Assembly: GCA_034440575.1 (NCBI GenBank)
Contig: JAOTOL010001003.1
Coordinates: forward strand, 1-64,000
Source of the DNA: Imbricaverruca yamaguchii
Taxonomy: Eukaryota; Arthropoda; Thecostraca; Neoverrucidae
DNA length: 64,000 nt
Direction: 5' to 3'
The notes beneath the pieces are model-generated. The model worked only from the letters and a program-made list of their open reading frames with translations, ran no database searches and had not been told where the DNA came from. The position numbers and the translations under genes are program-made. Positions 34,926-46,312 of this stretch are shown here, one piece after another; the stretch's first letter is position 1, and every line of letters starts with the position of its first letter.

Positions 34926-35301
34926 ACTCTTTCATAGAGCTCACAGGTCTTCTGAAATGTGATCTTGTTTTAACATTTTTAACACTATCTCTTCTTCTTT
35001 CAAGAAGATGGGACATGGGCGATCGTAGGCAGCGTGGGGTTTCTGATCGGGATCTCAGTTGGAATGTTTTGGACATTCAGCCTCACATTTTCCTCCCGCA
35101 TGCTTCATCGGCCTACATCTACCAAACGTGTCACGATTCGGCAGTGTTTCGTATATCCACATCGGGAACACTGAAAGCAAATATCCTACTCAGCAGCGGC
35201 AAAACTTAACCCTGCAATGGCAAAACACACTGAAAGGAAACCTTTGTTAGGTCCCCAACACACACAGCCATCTTCGAGCTAATTGCCTAACTCACAACAC
35301 T
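34926..35301. other. No recognised feature
   Basis: About 375 bp. Nothing is recognised. Confidence 0.45.
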
Positions 35302-35316
35302 GCTTCAATCTGTTGG

Positions 35317-35500
35317 TTTGTTTGTTTGTTTATTGGTTGGTTCACGACACACTTTATGCACATTCACGGCTAATGGCGCCGCCCACACTGTTTCGCCGGT
35401 GGGCCGCGGGATTGGGAAATGTCCTGAGTGGCGCTGGAGTCGAACCCGGGACCTTTGGTACCCATAGCTCGACACCTTAACCACTCGGCCACACCCGCCC
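35317..35500 (-). mobile_element. SINE family B, copy 2, with 15-bp target duplication
   Basis: Full-length minus-strand copy. The head has GGCCGAGTGGTTAAGGTGTC (box A region) and GGTCCCGGGTTCGACTCC (box B). The body contains GTTTCGCCGGTGGGCCGCGG as read on the plus strand, and the tail is CCAATAAACAAACAAAC-like. It is flanked by a perfect 15-bp direct repeat, CTTCAATCTGTTGGT (35,302-35,316 and 35,501-35,515). Confidence 0.95.
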
Positions 35501-35515
35501 CTTCAATCTGTTGGT

Positions 35516-36106
35516 GTGCCCCTTGCGTCACCCAATGGAAAAGAACAGCCAGCTCTAGACGCCGACGAAGCGGCGGAAGTGGCTTGCCATGAGGGGATGC
35601 GTTACCAACTCACCGGAGGCCTCCTCCGACCAACGTTGAATGGTGGAGAGTGGACCCAGGCTCGGAGCTCTAAGAGGACTCTCCGGCCCTCTCCACCCAA
35701 TCCTAGCCCGTCTCCGTCCACCACAATCTCCACCTTGAAATCCCCGTCTCCCACTTCCCGTCCTTCTTCCAACCCCGCCCCTCCCCCTACACACACCGCA
35801 ACCACCTCGAAATCCATCCTCTCCACATTCCCCATCTCTCCTTCCCGTGGGTCATCCCTCCCCTCACGTTCAATCTCCACTTCCACGCCTCCTCCACCCC
35901 ACTCACCCTCAGCTTCCACGTCCGCACCTGCATCGCCATACCAAAACACCCGACGAATTCCAATCTCCGACATCAGCTTACAAAATCAGGAAGTTGAAAG
36001 GCGCGCCCGCGTGGCGAAGAGGACCCGAATGGTTCAGGAGGGGAAGGCGCGGGAGAAGGACAAAGATATGGAGAGCGCCCCTCTCGCAAGGTCGGCTACG
36101 GCATAG
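35516..36106 (+). CDS. Ser/Pro/Thr-rich open frame, possibly ORF1 remnant of the downstream LINE
   Basis: Open for 196 codons. The centre (about residues 55-150) is low-complexity Pro/Ser/Thr, followed by a basic, charged segment with NQEVERRARVAKRTRMVQEG. It lies immediately upstream of an I/Jockey-type ORF2 in the same orientation, where such elements carry ORF1. I see no zinc knuckle or RRM-like motif, so ORF1 identity is an inference from position alone. Low-complexity non-coding sequence is equally possible. Confidence 0.3.
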   Translation: MPLASPNGKEQPALDADEAAEVACHEGMRYQLTGGLLRPTLNGGEWTQARSSKRTLRPSPPNPSPSPSTTISTLKSPSPTSRPSSNPAPPPTHTATTSKSILSTFPISPSRGSSLPSRSISTSTPPPPHSPSASTSAPASPYQNTRRIPISDISLQNQEVERRARVAKRTRMVQEGKAREKDKDMESAPLARSATA

Positions 36107-36365
36107 CCTCGAAGGCTCGAAGACGAGTGGAGGCACCGCTGGGAGAACCAGCTACGCCGCACGATATGGGTCCTCCCCGGCCCTGCCGTCAGCTGAGCGT
36201 CCCTGAGAAGCGAGGGCTACTGTGATCAGGTACCCCTCCCGAGAAAGGCTCACGGCGGTCGCGACCAAGCACGACCTCACTCGACCTAGGAGGAACATGG
36301 AAACCTGCTGGGAGTACTTTTAGACATTTATAGTTTTACCTTGACTCACCATCATATCGCCTTTA

Positions 36366-37010
36366 GTTTTACAGTGCAACATAGAAGGTTTTAGAACAAA
36401 TTTCACTGGCCTGCAGAGGGTTTATATTATAAACGACCTATTGATGTATGGCTTCAGGAAAGAAAGCTGTCGATTGGTATCGAGTGTTCCATTAAAGGAT
36501 ATATTGAGATTTCCGGAAAGATAATGCAAACATTGATACTATTCCACACGATGGGGTAATGTTGGCTGTCTACAATGGAACACATTCTCGAGAAATAACA
36601 TTGCAGTCAGTATTACAGGCTGTAGTCATACGGATTAATATTCACCATTTTGTTATATCATTATGTTCAGTTTATCTGCCCCAAGAGAGGCTCCCCTGCG
36701 GAGATCAGGAAACTTATACTGTAACTTCCTCCTCACGTTTTACTCTTGGACGATTTTAACTCTCATCATACTCTCTGGGGTTCTGTCACTTCCAACCCCC
36801 GTGGTAGACACATGGAAGGGTTTTTAATGGACGAATCGCCGCGTTTACTAAACATAGGTTCTTCCACACATATAGCGCTACCCTCGGGAAACAAATCATT
36901 TTAGATCTTATCCTGTGTAGTCTCCAGATCAGGCATCGCTGTATTTGGTCAGTAGATGATGACCCGGTCGGGAGTGATCATTTTCTAATCTGGTTGAAAT
37001 TTCTTTGCTC
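36366..37010 (+). pseudogene. LINE ORF2 remnant: AP endonuclease
   Basis: Starts with VLQCNIEGFRTNFTGLQ, the typical opening of Jockey-group endonucleases. After several breaks, DDFNSHHTLWGS (36,750) gives the Asp-Asn metal-binding region. The expected NPRGRHMEGFL follows, and DPVGSDHFLI (36,965-36,990) gives the final Asp-His pair. At least three frame changes and several stops are present. Confidence 0.85.
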
Positions 37011-38918
37011 TGCTGTTCTGGAAACGAGGCCACTGCGTTGGAACACCAGCAATCAGTTTGATGAAATTGTACTGAATAAATTATCCAACGACACTCCGAA
37101 TCAATCTATTCCACCACTTTCCGTGGATAATTTTACATCACTGATCATTGACCCGGCCACTGAATCTAGGACATCTAGGACATCCAGAACACCCGCCGTG
37201 CTCCTGTGCCGTGGTGGACTGAGGAATGCCGGAATATTTTCCGTGCTCGCAGAAGTGCTTGCAAGGTTTTTGACCGTCACAGTAATACGCCAAATCTGAT
37301 CGTTTTCCGGAGGGCTAGGGTGCATGCTCTGCACACAGTTCTTGAGGCAAAGAGGGTGTCTTGGAGGACATACATTGGAAATATCAATCGATTCACACAA
37401 ACAGGACAGATCTGGTCCCAATTAAGCGTATTTCCTGACAGTTCTCGTCAGTTCCTCTCCTCGTGTTGAGCGTAGGGGACGCTCATATCACGAAGTAAAT
37501 AGTCAGTTTGACTTCTGTACACAGTTGTGCGGAAGCATCAATCCAGACTTTTTTTTGCGTTTTAAGTCGTATTGCGAGTGGAATCCTATTGATTTCATCA
37601 CTTCATAATCATTTGACTACAATGATCTCTTTGCACTGACTGAACTTACATCCGCCATTAGCGCCTCCAGAATTGTTGCGTTCAGAATTCAGGATCAGAT
37701 CCACAATGCCATGTTGAAACGGTTTCTTCCCCAAGCGCTGGAAGCTATGCTGGTCACCTTCAACCAGGTATGGGAAGCAGGCGCTTTCCCGGAAGGTTGG
37801 CGCGAAGCAATTATAGTCCCAATCAGGAAACCCACGAAAAACGGCTTATATTCATCACATTGCCGCCCCATGTCGCTTACCTACTTGCCAAATTAAGGGG
37901 AAAACGGTAAGCGCTAGGCAGAGGTGGTACGTAGAAAGTAATTTTTGTTCACAAACCAACAATGTGGCTTTAGAAGAAACAGAATGGCCGTTGACAATAT
38001 TTTCCTTTTGGATACCTGAATTCATGTATATTTTAGACAGAAACATCTTAATGCTACTTTTACATTGAAGCGGCATATGACATGACCTGGCGCCATGGTA
38101 CTCTTTTACAGCCTCAAAGGAGTGGAATCCGTGACTGCATGGACACATTCTTGCATAACTTTCTAGCATAACCCCTTTCGTCTTCGCATTGGTGACCGTT
38201 TATCTGCACTCTTTCACCTGGTAAATGGAATTCCCCAAGGCAGCGTACTGAGTGTTGCTCTCTTCACGCCATGATCAATGACGTTTTTGCTGGACTTCCT
38301 TCAAGCTAAGGTCGATACATTTTTGTTGATGACATAGCTATTTGGTTCTCTTCTTCAAGAGCCTCTACCTCATCGCGACAACTTCAGGCAGTGACAAACC
38401 ATCTCCAGAAGTGGAGCACCACGAATGGTTTTGTTATCTACCACAAAAACGGCAGCAATGCATTTCTATCCGCGTCGTTGCTGTCGTGATCTTACACTGA
38501 TGATATATGGTGAACCCACTCAATTACGACCTGTATTTAAGTTTTTACTAATGCATTTTGACAGCCCTCTGCTTTACTGGGAACATCTGAGATTTATCCT
38601 TGACAAATGCACTACATCCCTGAATATTTTAAAATGTGTCGCACTAAAATCTTACGGAAGTGGCAGACAAACACTGCCACTTCTCTATCGGTCTCTCATC
38701 CGTTCCAAACTAGATTATGCTTTTTATGGTGGTGCCTGTGTATCCGGAAAACGGGTTCTTGATGTCGTTCATCATGCAGCCATGAGAATTGTGACTGGAG
38801 CGTTTCGGACCTCGCCAATCGCGAGTTTGCTGGCTGACATCAACGAACCACCACTTTCCCTCAGGCGACAGATGCTCGGGATGCGCTACGCGCGTAAACT
38901 GCGCAGCTTCCCATAGCA
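37011..38918 (+). pseudogene. LINE ORF2 remnant: linker and reverse transcriptase
   Basis: The linker carries PWWTEECRNIFRARRSACKV and KRVSWRTYIGNI. RT block 1-2 is FNQVWEAGAFPEGWREAIIV with CRPMSLTYL (37,760-37,890). NGIPQGSVLS lies at about 38,226-38,255. The catalytic FVDDIAIW (VDD replacing YADD) is near 38,322, and thumb-like sequence with YRSLIRSKLDYAFYGG and MRIVTGAFRTSPIASL runs to 38,916. A 35-bp stretch around 38,030-38,100 looks deleted or scrambled. Frames change at least five times. Confidence 0.87.
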
Positions 38919-39009
38919 TCCAGCTTATCAAGCGGTGTTCTCGCATCACATCCTATCAATGTTTTCACGTAGTGGCGTCGGTATACATATACCTATGTGC
39001 ACTAGAATC

Positions 39010-40229
39010 AGAGACCTTTTTACCGAAAGCCAACTGGAGCTACGCAGGGTAAAACGAGCTCTGCAGGCCTGCAGGCCTCCACACCTCCGTGGAGGCTTAT
39101 GCCACTGAACCCGAAATTTGACCTCGTATTGCCCGACATACGCAAAGTGGATATTCTCTCGGACGAATTTCGAGCACGTACTCTGGAACACACATCGACA
39201 TTTTATAATAGCTACGTAAAAACTTTTACCGATTGATCAAAATCTGACCTCGGGGTTGGAAACACCTTTGTTAGCGACATGGCCACCAGAACGTTTACTC
39301 AACTGAAACATGCGTCCGTTTACACATCCGAGCTGGTGGCAATTGATAAAGCATTGGCTTTTATAGAGGTCGGGGTTGAAGAAAATCACGTAATTTTACC
39401 CGACTCGTTCAGCAGCCTTACAGTACTAAGGAGTTTTAATCCAACAGACGGTTTGATACGTGGTGTCCTCCGCTACCTGACTATATTTCAAGCCGGAAAA
39501 GTTGTCCACTTCTGCTGGATTCCTAGCCACATAGGCATCGCAGGAGACGAGCAGGCCGACAGCGCTGCGAGGCCAGCAGCACGGGCTCCATTGCGCAGAG
39601 CATTCCAGCCCCTGTCAGGGGCCCAGGGATCTCTGCCCTTCTGGCAAGCAAGTGGCGGGCGAGCTGGGACGAACTCGGATCCAACAAGTTCCGGATAATA
39701 AAGCTATCCCTTGGCCAGTGGCTCTCATGAGTCGCTTACGCATAGGACATGTTACACTACCCATGTTCACTTACTTAATTATGAGGAGGCCGCGGTAGTC
39801 CGGTTGGTAGAGCGTCAGACTCTTATTCGCAAGAATCTTGCGAATCGCAAGATTCGCAAGATTCGCAAGGAAGGTTCGAATCTTACAACCGATGGCATTT
39901 GTCGAGTCCACTCGCTACTAATTGGTGTGAGAGGTTCGCGACGCTGCATAACCTAGCGGTTGAATACATCATAAAATAATCCAAGGCTCTTCTTCTTACT
40001 TGATGGTGAGAATGAACCTTTGTGTCCAAGACGTGGCGCAGCAATGACAGTTCGTCATGTCCTGATTTCATCCCCTAGGCTTGTCCCGGAGAGTCGACAT
40101 TATTTTGGGAGTGACCAGGCTCACTTCCTTCTAGCAGTTTTAGGCGATCAATCACAGGTCGTGGAGTCCGGAACGCTCTTCAGCTTTCTATCTGTTGTGA
40201 AGTTGTGTGCTATTTACCTGGGGCGTTAA
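39010..40229 (+). pseudogene. LINE ORF2 remnant: RNase H and C-terminal Cys/His region
   Basis: RNase H motifs are visible in one frame from 39,279: YTSELVAIDKAL (Glu), ILPDSFSSLTVL (Asp) and CWIPSHIGIAGDEQADSAA (His and final Asp region). The following LSLGQWLS and RLRIGHVTL lead to LLNYE, where the SINE begins. The frame resumes after it with LDGENEPLC, MTVRHVLISSPR and SRHYFGS, and ends YLGR-stop at 40,229. The SINE insertion therefore split one continuous C-terminal domain. Confidence 0.87.
39786..39994 (+). mobile_element. SINE family C, variant head, inserted in LINE ORF2
   Basis: The head resembles a tRNA (GCGGTAGTCCGGTTGGTAGA as box A, GGTTCGAATCTTA as box B). It carries an inserted block of TTCGCAAGAATCTTGCGAA and GATTCGCAA repeats between the boxes. 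The body has TTGGTGTGAGAGGTTCGCGA, and the tail CGACGCTGCATAACC is more diverged than at 22 kb. Flanking 16-bp sequences CTTACTTAATTATGAG (39,770-39,785) and CTTACTTGATGGTGAG (39,995-40,010) match at 13 of 16 and encode the same LINE residues, consistent with an old target duplication. Confidence 0.85.
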
Positions 40230-40561
40230 CATGAAAATTCACCAGGAAGGAGAAATTTATAGTGCAGGGTGACGTCCTATAATAATGACTGATACAATGA
40301 ACTGTTATTGGCGCCAAATGACCTCGTAGTCGGCGCGCCGTTAATCCCAAATAATCAATCAAGCAACGGGTCCAAACAAGGAACATCCAGCTAGGGCCTC
40401 GGTTTGGTGGGCAATCTGGGAGAGCATTTAGCCAAGGAGGTGAGGCACATAAAAGCTTGGCGGGTATCCGGGTTTCTTAACCACCCGAAACTGTGGAAAG
40501 AAGAGAACTAATCATCGAATTGAGTTGCTTGAATTTTTCAGCGAACCCAAATATGAAGCGT

Positions 40562-41050
40562 TCCACACATCACATATGGCACAAGACTAGTATGTGAAAG
40601 CAAAACGTATCAGGCCTGGCAGAAGCGGGAGAATTGCACGAAGTATGGCGAGTGCGCCGAATGCGCAAGGCCGATGCACTCGTGCACGAACGTCGGCGTT
40701 TTGGCGACCGGGCGCCATCATCTTGAATGGCTGAACTCTGAAACAAATGTACATTTTAAGTGATTTGTACAGGCGTAATTTCAGCAGTTTGATGCGACTT
40801 ATCCAGTAATTCCTGAAGACAAAACCTTCGAGCGGGATGGTGGAAGTTAGGACTGAAACCAAGTGGCTCAGAAACGATGGTGGTTGATTGGGCCCATTCC
40901 ACTGCACACTTAAGTTGATTACTAATTAGCATATTCTAATATGCCTTTTGAAAATAGTGGTCGAAATCCGGAGACATTTTTCGATTGGGCAGGTGGGCAC
41001 CTCCAAATCCGTTTGTCCCCCCTGTAGCGCAAATTCTAGGTACGCCACTG
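40562..41050 (-). mobile_element. Dispersed hAT-like nonautonomous repeat, copy 1
   Basis: On the minus strand it begins CAGTGGCGTACCTAGAATTT (terminus at 41,050) and continues with CTACAGGGGGGACAAA, then GGGCCCAATCAACCACCATC, GTTTCTGAGCCACTTGG, a segment ending CCTTGCGCATTCGGCGCACT, CTGCCAGGCCTG and ACTAGTCTTGTGCCATAT. The same blocks occur in the same order at 48,641-49,145 on the plus strand. The CAGTGGCG terminus suggests a hAT MITE, but no 8-bp target duplication was found. Confidence 0.75.
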
Positions 41051-41894
41051 CCTCTCCCGCTCACGACGACGTGACCACTGCGGCGACGGCGAAACGTCGC
41101 TGACCGTAGCCGACTGCCCGGATATGCCCGGAGGCGGCTCCATCCCTTCCGCTGGACACCGTAGTTGGGCGCTGTGTTGACCGCCACGGCGATAACAAAA
41201 GGTCGACGACCTCTGTTCTCGGTTGGGGTCGGCCACTTCCGTGGAATACGTAAACATCGGATGGCAAGCGGCACTGTCCTGCTGCAAGGAAGCTCGACAT
41301 TACCTGCAACTGGGGTCGCCGCCACAGAGAAAATAACTTGGGAAAATATTATCGCTTGCGTGACATACTGCTGATAGCCTGATATATAACGCTCTGAGAG
41401 CAATTGTACATCCTTTACACGACAGAAGCCCCTTGCTATTCCCCGTGATTCTGCCTATAACTGGTCTAATAACTCACAATGCATCGTGAAGCACCTTAAT
41501 CAGAATTAAATGTTGTATATTGCAGTTAAGGAAGCGTTTCCGGTCACATTGAGAAGTCTCCATTTTTGCCCAGCTATGACCTATGACCTGATCTCGAGGG
41601 TTGCCTATTACGTGCAGGCACAAAATCAGTTTTTAATCACAAGATCTCGTCCTACCCCACACGTCCGCTTTTGTATCGTCTCTCACGTTTCGTTTGGAAA
41701 CGCCAGGGCGAGGGTCGCACCAACTTCCGCTGCACCCACTCCATTGACGAGGGTGGAAAAATTCCGCAAACGAACAAGGGTTAAGAGCTGACATAGCCTC
41801 TGATGCATCGCTTTTACCAAAGCACACACAAAGCGTTGATGAAGCACATCTACCCTGCTTGGATTTGAAGGCAACGCCTCCGGGTTGCAATAGC
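41051..41894. other. No recognised feature
   Basis: About 840 bp. Overlapping short frames on both strands show no recognisable domain. Confidence 0.45.
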
Positions 41895-42115
41895 AATCCT
41901 TACCTAACTCAAACCAGATCCACGCTAGCCGACCGGGCAACCTAACTCAAACTCTCAATCCAGATCCACGCAAACCGGCTGGACGAACTAACTCAAACCA
42001 GATCCACGTTAACCGACCGCGAGACCTAACTCAAACTCAAACCAGATCCACGCTAACCGACCGCGAAACCTAACTTAAACTCAATCCAGATCCACGCTAA
42101 CCGGCCGGGCGACTG
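41895..42115 (+). repeat. About 40-50-bp minisatellite, 5 copies
   Basis: Units contain CCTAACTCAAACCAGATCCA and CGCTAACCGACCG. Copies differ by duplication or deletion of CTCAAA blocks. Confidence 0.92.
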
Positions 42116-43074
42116 ACAGCGGTGAAATGTCTTCCGCAAATTGTGAGGAGGCAGAAATTGCGGCCAGAAAAGTTTCCACAAAGGCTGGTACTGCTTCATA
42201 GTTCAAATAATTCAATTAAGAGCGATTCAAATACAGATCTAAAAAATATCTACTCCAGAGTGAAAAATACCAGGAATTGAAATCCCGCCGCCAAAGGTGT
42301 TCGCTCAAACAACTTCCCCACACTTCAACGCAATCAAACAACATAAAAGCTGATCCCATTTTACTAACACTGCCACCGTAGTTAATTTCACCTAACAATT
42401 ATGGCGTCAGCACGTGCGCATGGTGATTTTTGTTCACGCTTTTGGGCTGCCAGCTTTTTACCCAAGGCCACGAGTGACACAGCTTAGTGGCATGCATTCT
42501 CTAGAATATACCCAGATGCCATCCTTCAGGGCAAAACCGGGTCCAGGAAATCATATCTATTATAATTTTTCCGAACAAGGCAAGGAAAAATGAATAATAC
42601 TATTTAAAAGATAGACTACGACATGGGTATAAATTGTGCTTATTAATATAATATACACTAAGCGTGTGCATGAGGATAAATATTTTCACCGGGTAGCATG
42701 TGAGTGATTCCACCAATATTTATCCGAAAGACCAATATGGTAGCCAGGGTGTGCATGGGTGTGAGTTGAACCCAGATAACTGTAAGAAATGCGCTTTTGC
42801 TACACTAGTATTCCGTAATTTGATTTAAACATGGTCAATGCCATACAACCTGCATCATCAACACTCCATTACAAAGATCGTGACTGTAGAATCTGAGAGG
42901 ACTTGCGCCACTAGCTTTTCATGATAGTTTGAAAGGGAACAGATATGCTGTCGGTGCAGCTGAAGCGGTTAATCTGAGTGAGTAACCGAACAGTGAACCA
43001 ATTATCACGTTATTGCTCACAGCTCAAACTTCACTCGAATTGTCTTCGGGTGACTCGAGCCGCTGTTCGTAATG
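42116..43074. other. No recognised feature
   Basis: About 960 bp of AT-rich sequence. Nothing is recognised. Confidence 0.45.
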
Positions 43075-43150
43075 CCATGCAGTCCTCATTAGTCAATACC
43101 GAGAAGTCCTTATTCGTCAACACCAAGAAGTCCTCATTCACCAAGTCCCA
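43075..43150 (+). repeat. 27-bp repeat, 2.6 copies
   Basis: Copies of AAGTCCTCATTCGTCAACACC with small changes. Confidence 0.8.
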
Positions 43151-43739
43151 GACTGATCAGCCACGCCCGGCTGTGACTAAGACCGTTCCAAGTGTTCTGG
43201 TCAGACAGGCCACGCCAGGTTGTATGAGCAGTCACGTGTATGGCCCTGTGAGAAGCTGAAGGGTGCCGGGGTGGCCGCTGGCGGGCGTTGCCGTACGCCC
43301 TGACAAGTCGTGAGTCACAACTGGAATGCAGCGGTTTGGGTCACCAAGTTGGGCGGAAAGATCTGGCGCGGTGATTGGGCGTGAAGCGTGGTGACGGATC
43401 AAGTCTGTTACTGTCAGGTGGTCGTTCATGTGCACAAGATAAATCGATGGAGTAAGGAACGCCCAAGAAACGGAAAAATTCCTTCGCAAAATCCATGCCC
43501 TTGTACCTTAAATACTGTCAAGCTGTTGGTTGGTTATTTGGGCTTAGGGGCGAATCGACTGCTTCGGTCATACAGCGCCCATCTGTCAGGCTGTTCAAGC
43601 AGGACAGACAAACAGGCTAATTTCTAGTGCAGCTCTCTCAAAGCCGTACGATATGAAAATGAAAAAAATCCTGCTGTATCAAAAAGTGCACACAATTGTG
43701 CATATTTTTGCATTGCTCGTTGTGAATACTGCGATGACC
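43151..43739. other. No recognised feature
   Basis: About 590 bp. Nothing is recognised. Confidence 0.45.
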
Positions 43740-43885
43740 AGTCGTCGCCATTCTCGTTTGCTATCATTAAGTCAGCCATCGTCATCTCTTCTTGTCTGCT
43801 CTCTTCAGCCCAGCCGTAGTCATCTCCTCTCGCCTGCTCTCGTCAAGTCAGCCTTCACGATCTCTTCTTGGCTGCTCTCTTAACA
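43740..43885 (+). repeat. About 40-bp degenerate repeat, 3 copies
   Basis: Copies of CATCTCTTCTTGTCTGCTCT followed by C..CAAGTCAGCCGT-type sequence. Confidence 0.7.
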
Positions 43886-43994
43886 TCGGATCGCATCATC
43901 CCTTTGCGTCTTCTATCTGCAAGTCGGCGCTCACTGATCTCTCCTTCAGCCCTCCGCAGCTACACACAAACACACGGGTACACAACACAGAAAT

Positions 43995-44640
<646 letters not shown>

Positions 44641-45497
44641 GCCAACACGGAACATTCATCAGCAAACCTGGCAACAACCGACACCACCACCGGCTGGCAG
44701 GCGGGAAAAACGCAGACAAGGCCTCCGATTGACATATCGCTTCCTGTTTTTGATTCCTGCTTTCCCCTCCCCACGAAACCGTGATCATTCCGCATGAAAC
44801 GCTGGCGACGTTACGTAGCACAACCAGCCGCATGTGCAAAAACACTCACAGGAACACAGGTGGACATGGAGCGACTAGCCGACAATGGGAGGCAGCTTGG
44901 ACCACGGGTGTCGAAACGCGCAGCCGTGAGCACAGCATGAACATTTCGTCATGCCCAGTATATCAACAGGCTCCATGTTCATTGTCTGGAACTTGAACAT
45001 GTCATTCGTCTTGTGGTCTATTTTCGGTGTACCTGGGTTGCAAAAAATCGTCATTTTCTACACGAAACCCTACCAGCACCGCCAACTGCCTATACGCAGC
45101 AAATGGATCTCGTGTCTCTGTGCTAGTGCACTATTCTATGTAAGTAGTCTATCATTGACGATATAGTCCGAGAATGGGTCCGTGTCGAGTATTGGAATCC
45201 TAGTTAACTTGTGCGCCTTCAGTATTTAACACATCCGGGTCCGATGACAAACGCATAACTTCTTTCCTTACCATTTCTGGACCTTGCTGGACTTGCTATT
45301 TTGTTTCTTCTTCCCCATCCTCTCCCTGATCGCCACGTCTCCATTAGGCCTGTTCCTTAGCTTGTCGTGCGGCGCGTTTGTTCGGTTTCCTGATAGAGTT
45401 TGATGGACAGACGTCGTCCGGGGGCCCTGGTCAGCCATCTGATGGCCGCTGTACGGTCTGGCATACTGTCTCCGTGCTCGGCCTTGACAACAGTGCT
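44641..45497. other. No recognised feature
   Basis: About 860 bp. Nothing is recognised. Confidence 0.45.
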
Positions 45498-45673
45498 GTT
45501 TGTTTATTGGTTTGTTCACGACACACTTTATGCACAGTCACGGCTAATGGCGCCGCCCACACTGTTTCGCCGGTGGGCCGTGAGATCTGGAAATGTCCTG
45601 AGTGGCGCTAGAGTCGAACCCAGGACCTTTGGTACCCATAGCCCGACACCTTAACCACTCTGCCATCCCGCCG
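45498..45673 (-). mobile_element. SINE family B, copy 3
   Basis: Near full-length minus-strand copy, head at the right (GGCAGAGTGGTTAAGGTGTC; box B GGGTTCGACTC) and AAACAAAC-like tail at the left. It is closely similar to copies 2 and 4. Only a weak candidate duplication (TTGACAACAGTGCTG against GTGACAACGTTGCCG) was seen, offset from the head end by about a dozen bases. Confidence 0.93.
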
Positions 45674-45882
45674 CACCCTCCACCGGTGACAACGTTGCCG
45701 GTTAGTAGCATGGATGCCAAGCTGGGAATGACGCCTAACTCGGGTGGTTGCGATGTTTCGTCACCAGTGCTGACGCGTGCGAGGATGGCTAGCATTATAT
45801 TCATAATCATGATAGTGTACAAACTGATCAGTAACATGCAAAAATTAGTCCATTTTGTGTAGAAATATGCCCTGAAGATTAA

Positions 45883-45951
45883 ACGAGCTTTCGGTATGAC
45901 ACTGTTTTCAAGTTCTCAGAACGTGAAAACGGTGTCAAACCAAAAGCTCGT
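45883..45951. other. 69-nt near-perfect inverted repeat (hairpin)
   Basis: Arms 45,883-45,910 and 45,924-45,951 are complementary at 26 of 28 positions (one G-U, two mismatches) around a 13-nt loop AGTTCTCAGAACG that could pair four more bases. The arm begins ACGAGCTTT and ends GTTTTCA. The length and near-complete pairing resemble a pre-miRNA or a tiny inverted-repeat element. No flanking duplication or promoter was identified, so the nature is unknown. Confidence 0.75.
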
Positions 45952-46054
45952 CAGTTTTTACATCATGATCTTGACACCAGTGCTCCCCTTTAGCGAACCT
46001 CAACACCAATTTGCTAACACAAGTCATAAAGCTGAACATTAAATGCAGAAGTGC

Positions 46055-46205
46055 ATGTTAAAAATAACGCCACGTCACACGCTACAATACGTCGCGTAAC
46101 GTAATTTAAACTGACGTCATATCACGCCAGGTTAGTGTAACGTCACGCCACACTGCGTCACGTAATGTGACGTCACCTCAGGTCACCCAGGCTGGCCACG
46201 CATGA
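46055..46205 (+). repeat. Degenerate CGTCAC-rich short repeat with two CRE-like palindromes
   Basis: About ten loosely spaced copies of ACGTCAC, GCGTCACG or ACGCCA, including TGACGTCAT and TGACGTCAC sites. It could be a decayed minisatellite. A regulatory role is not supported. Confidence 0.45.
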
Positions 46206-46312
46206 CGTTACAGCTCTGGACGCGCCACGTCTCGACGAACAGTCGCACGGTCCAGGGCGGGGGTCAAGGTCACGTCTCGCTGGCCCAGTGGTCGGCTTCG
46301 GCCCGACTGATG

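Larger units (their letters stand above)
36340..40372 (+). mobile_element. I/Jockey-type LINE with RNase H, decayed, interrupted by a SINE
   Basis: Remnants of one ORF2 read left to right: endonuclease (36.37-37.0 kb), linker with PWWTEECRNIF (37.2 kb), reverse transcriptase (37.65-38.9 kb), RNase H (39.28-39.6 kb) and a C-terminal Cys/His segment ending at 40,229. The 3' UTR ends in GGCGCCAAATGACC, TAGTCGGCGCGCCG and an AATCAATCAA tail near 40,372. RNase H downstream of RT places it in the I/Jockey-like assemblage that retains that domain. Numerous frameshifts and stops make it non-functional. A family C SINE sits in the C-terminal coding region at 39,786-39,994. Confidence 0.9.

Noticed and set aside
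35516..36106. Host Ser/Pro-rich protein gene
   Set aside because: No introns, partner exons or recognisable domain. Position upstream of a LINE ORF2 makes ORF1 remnant or low-complexity sequence more likely, so it is kept only as a low-confidence entry.
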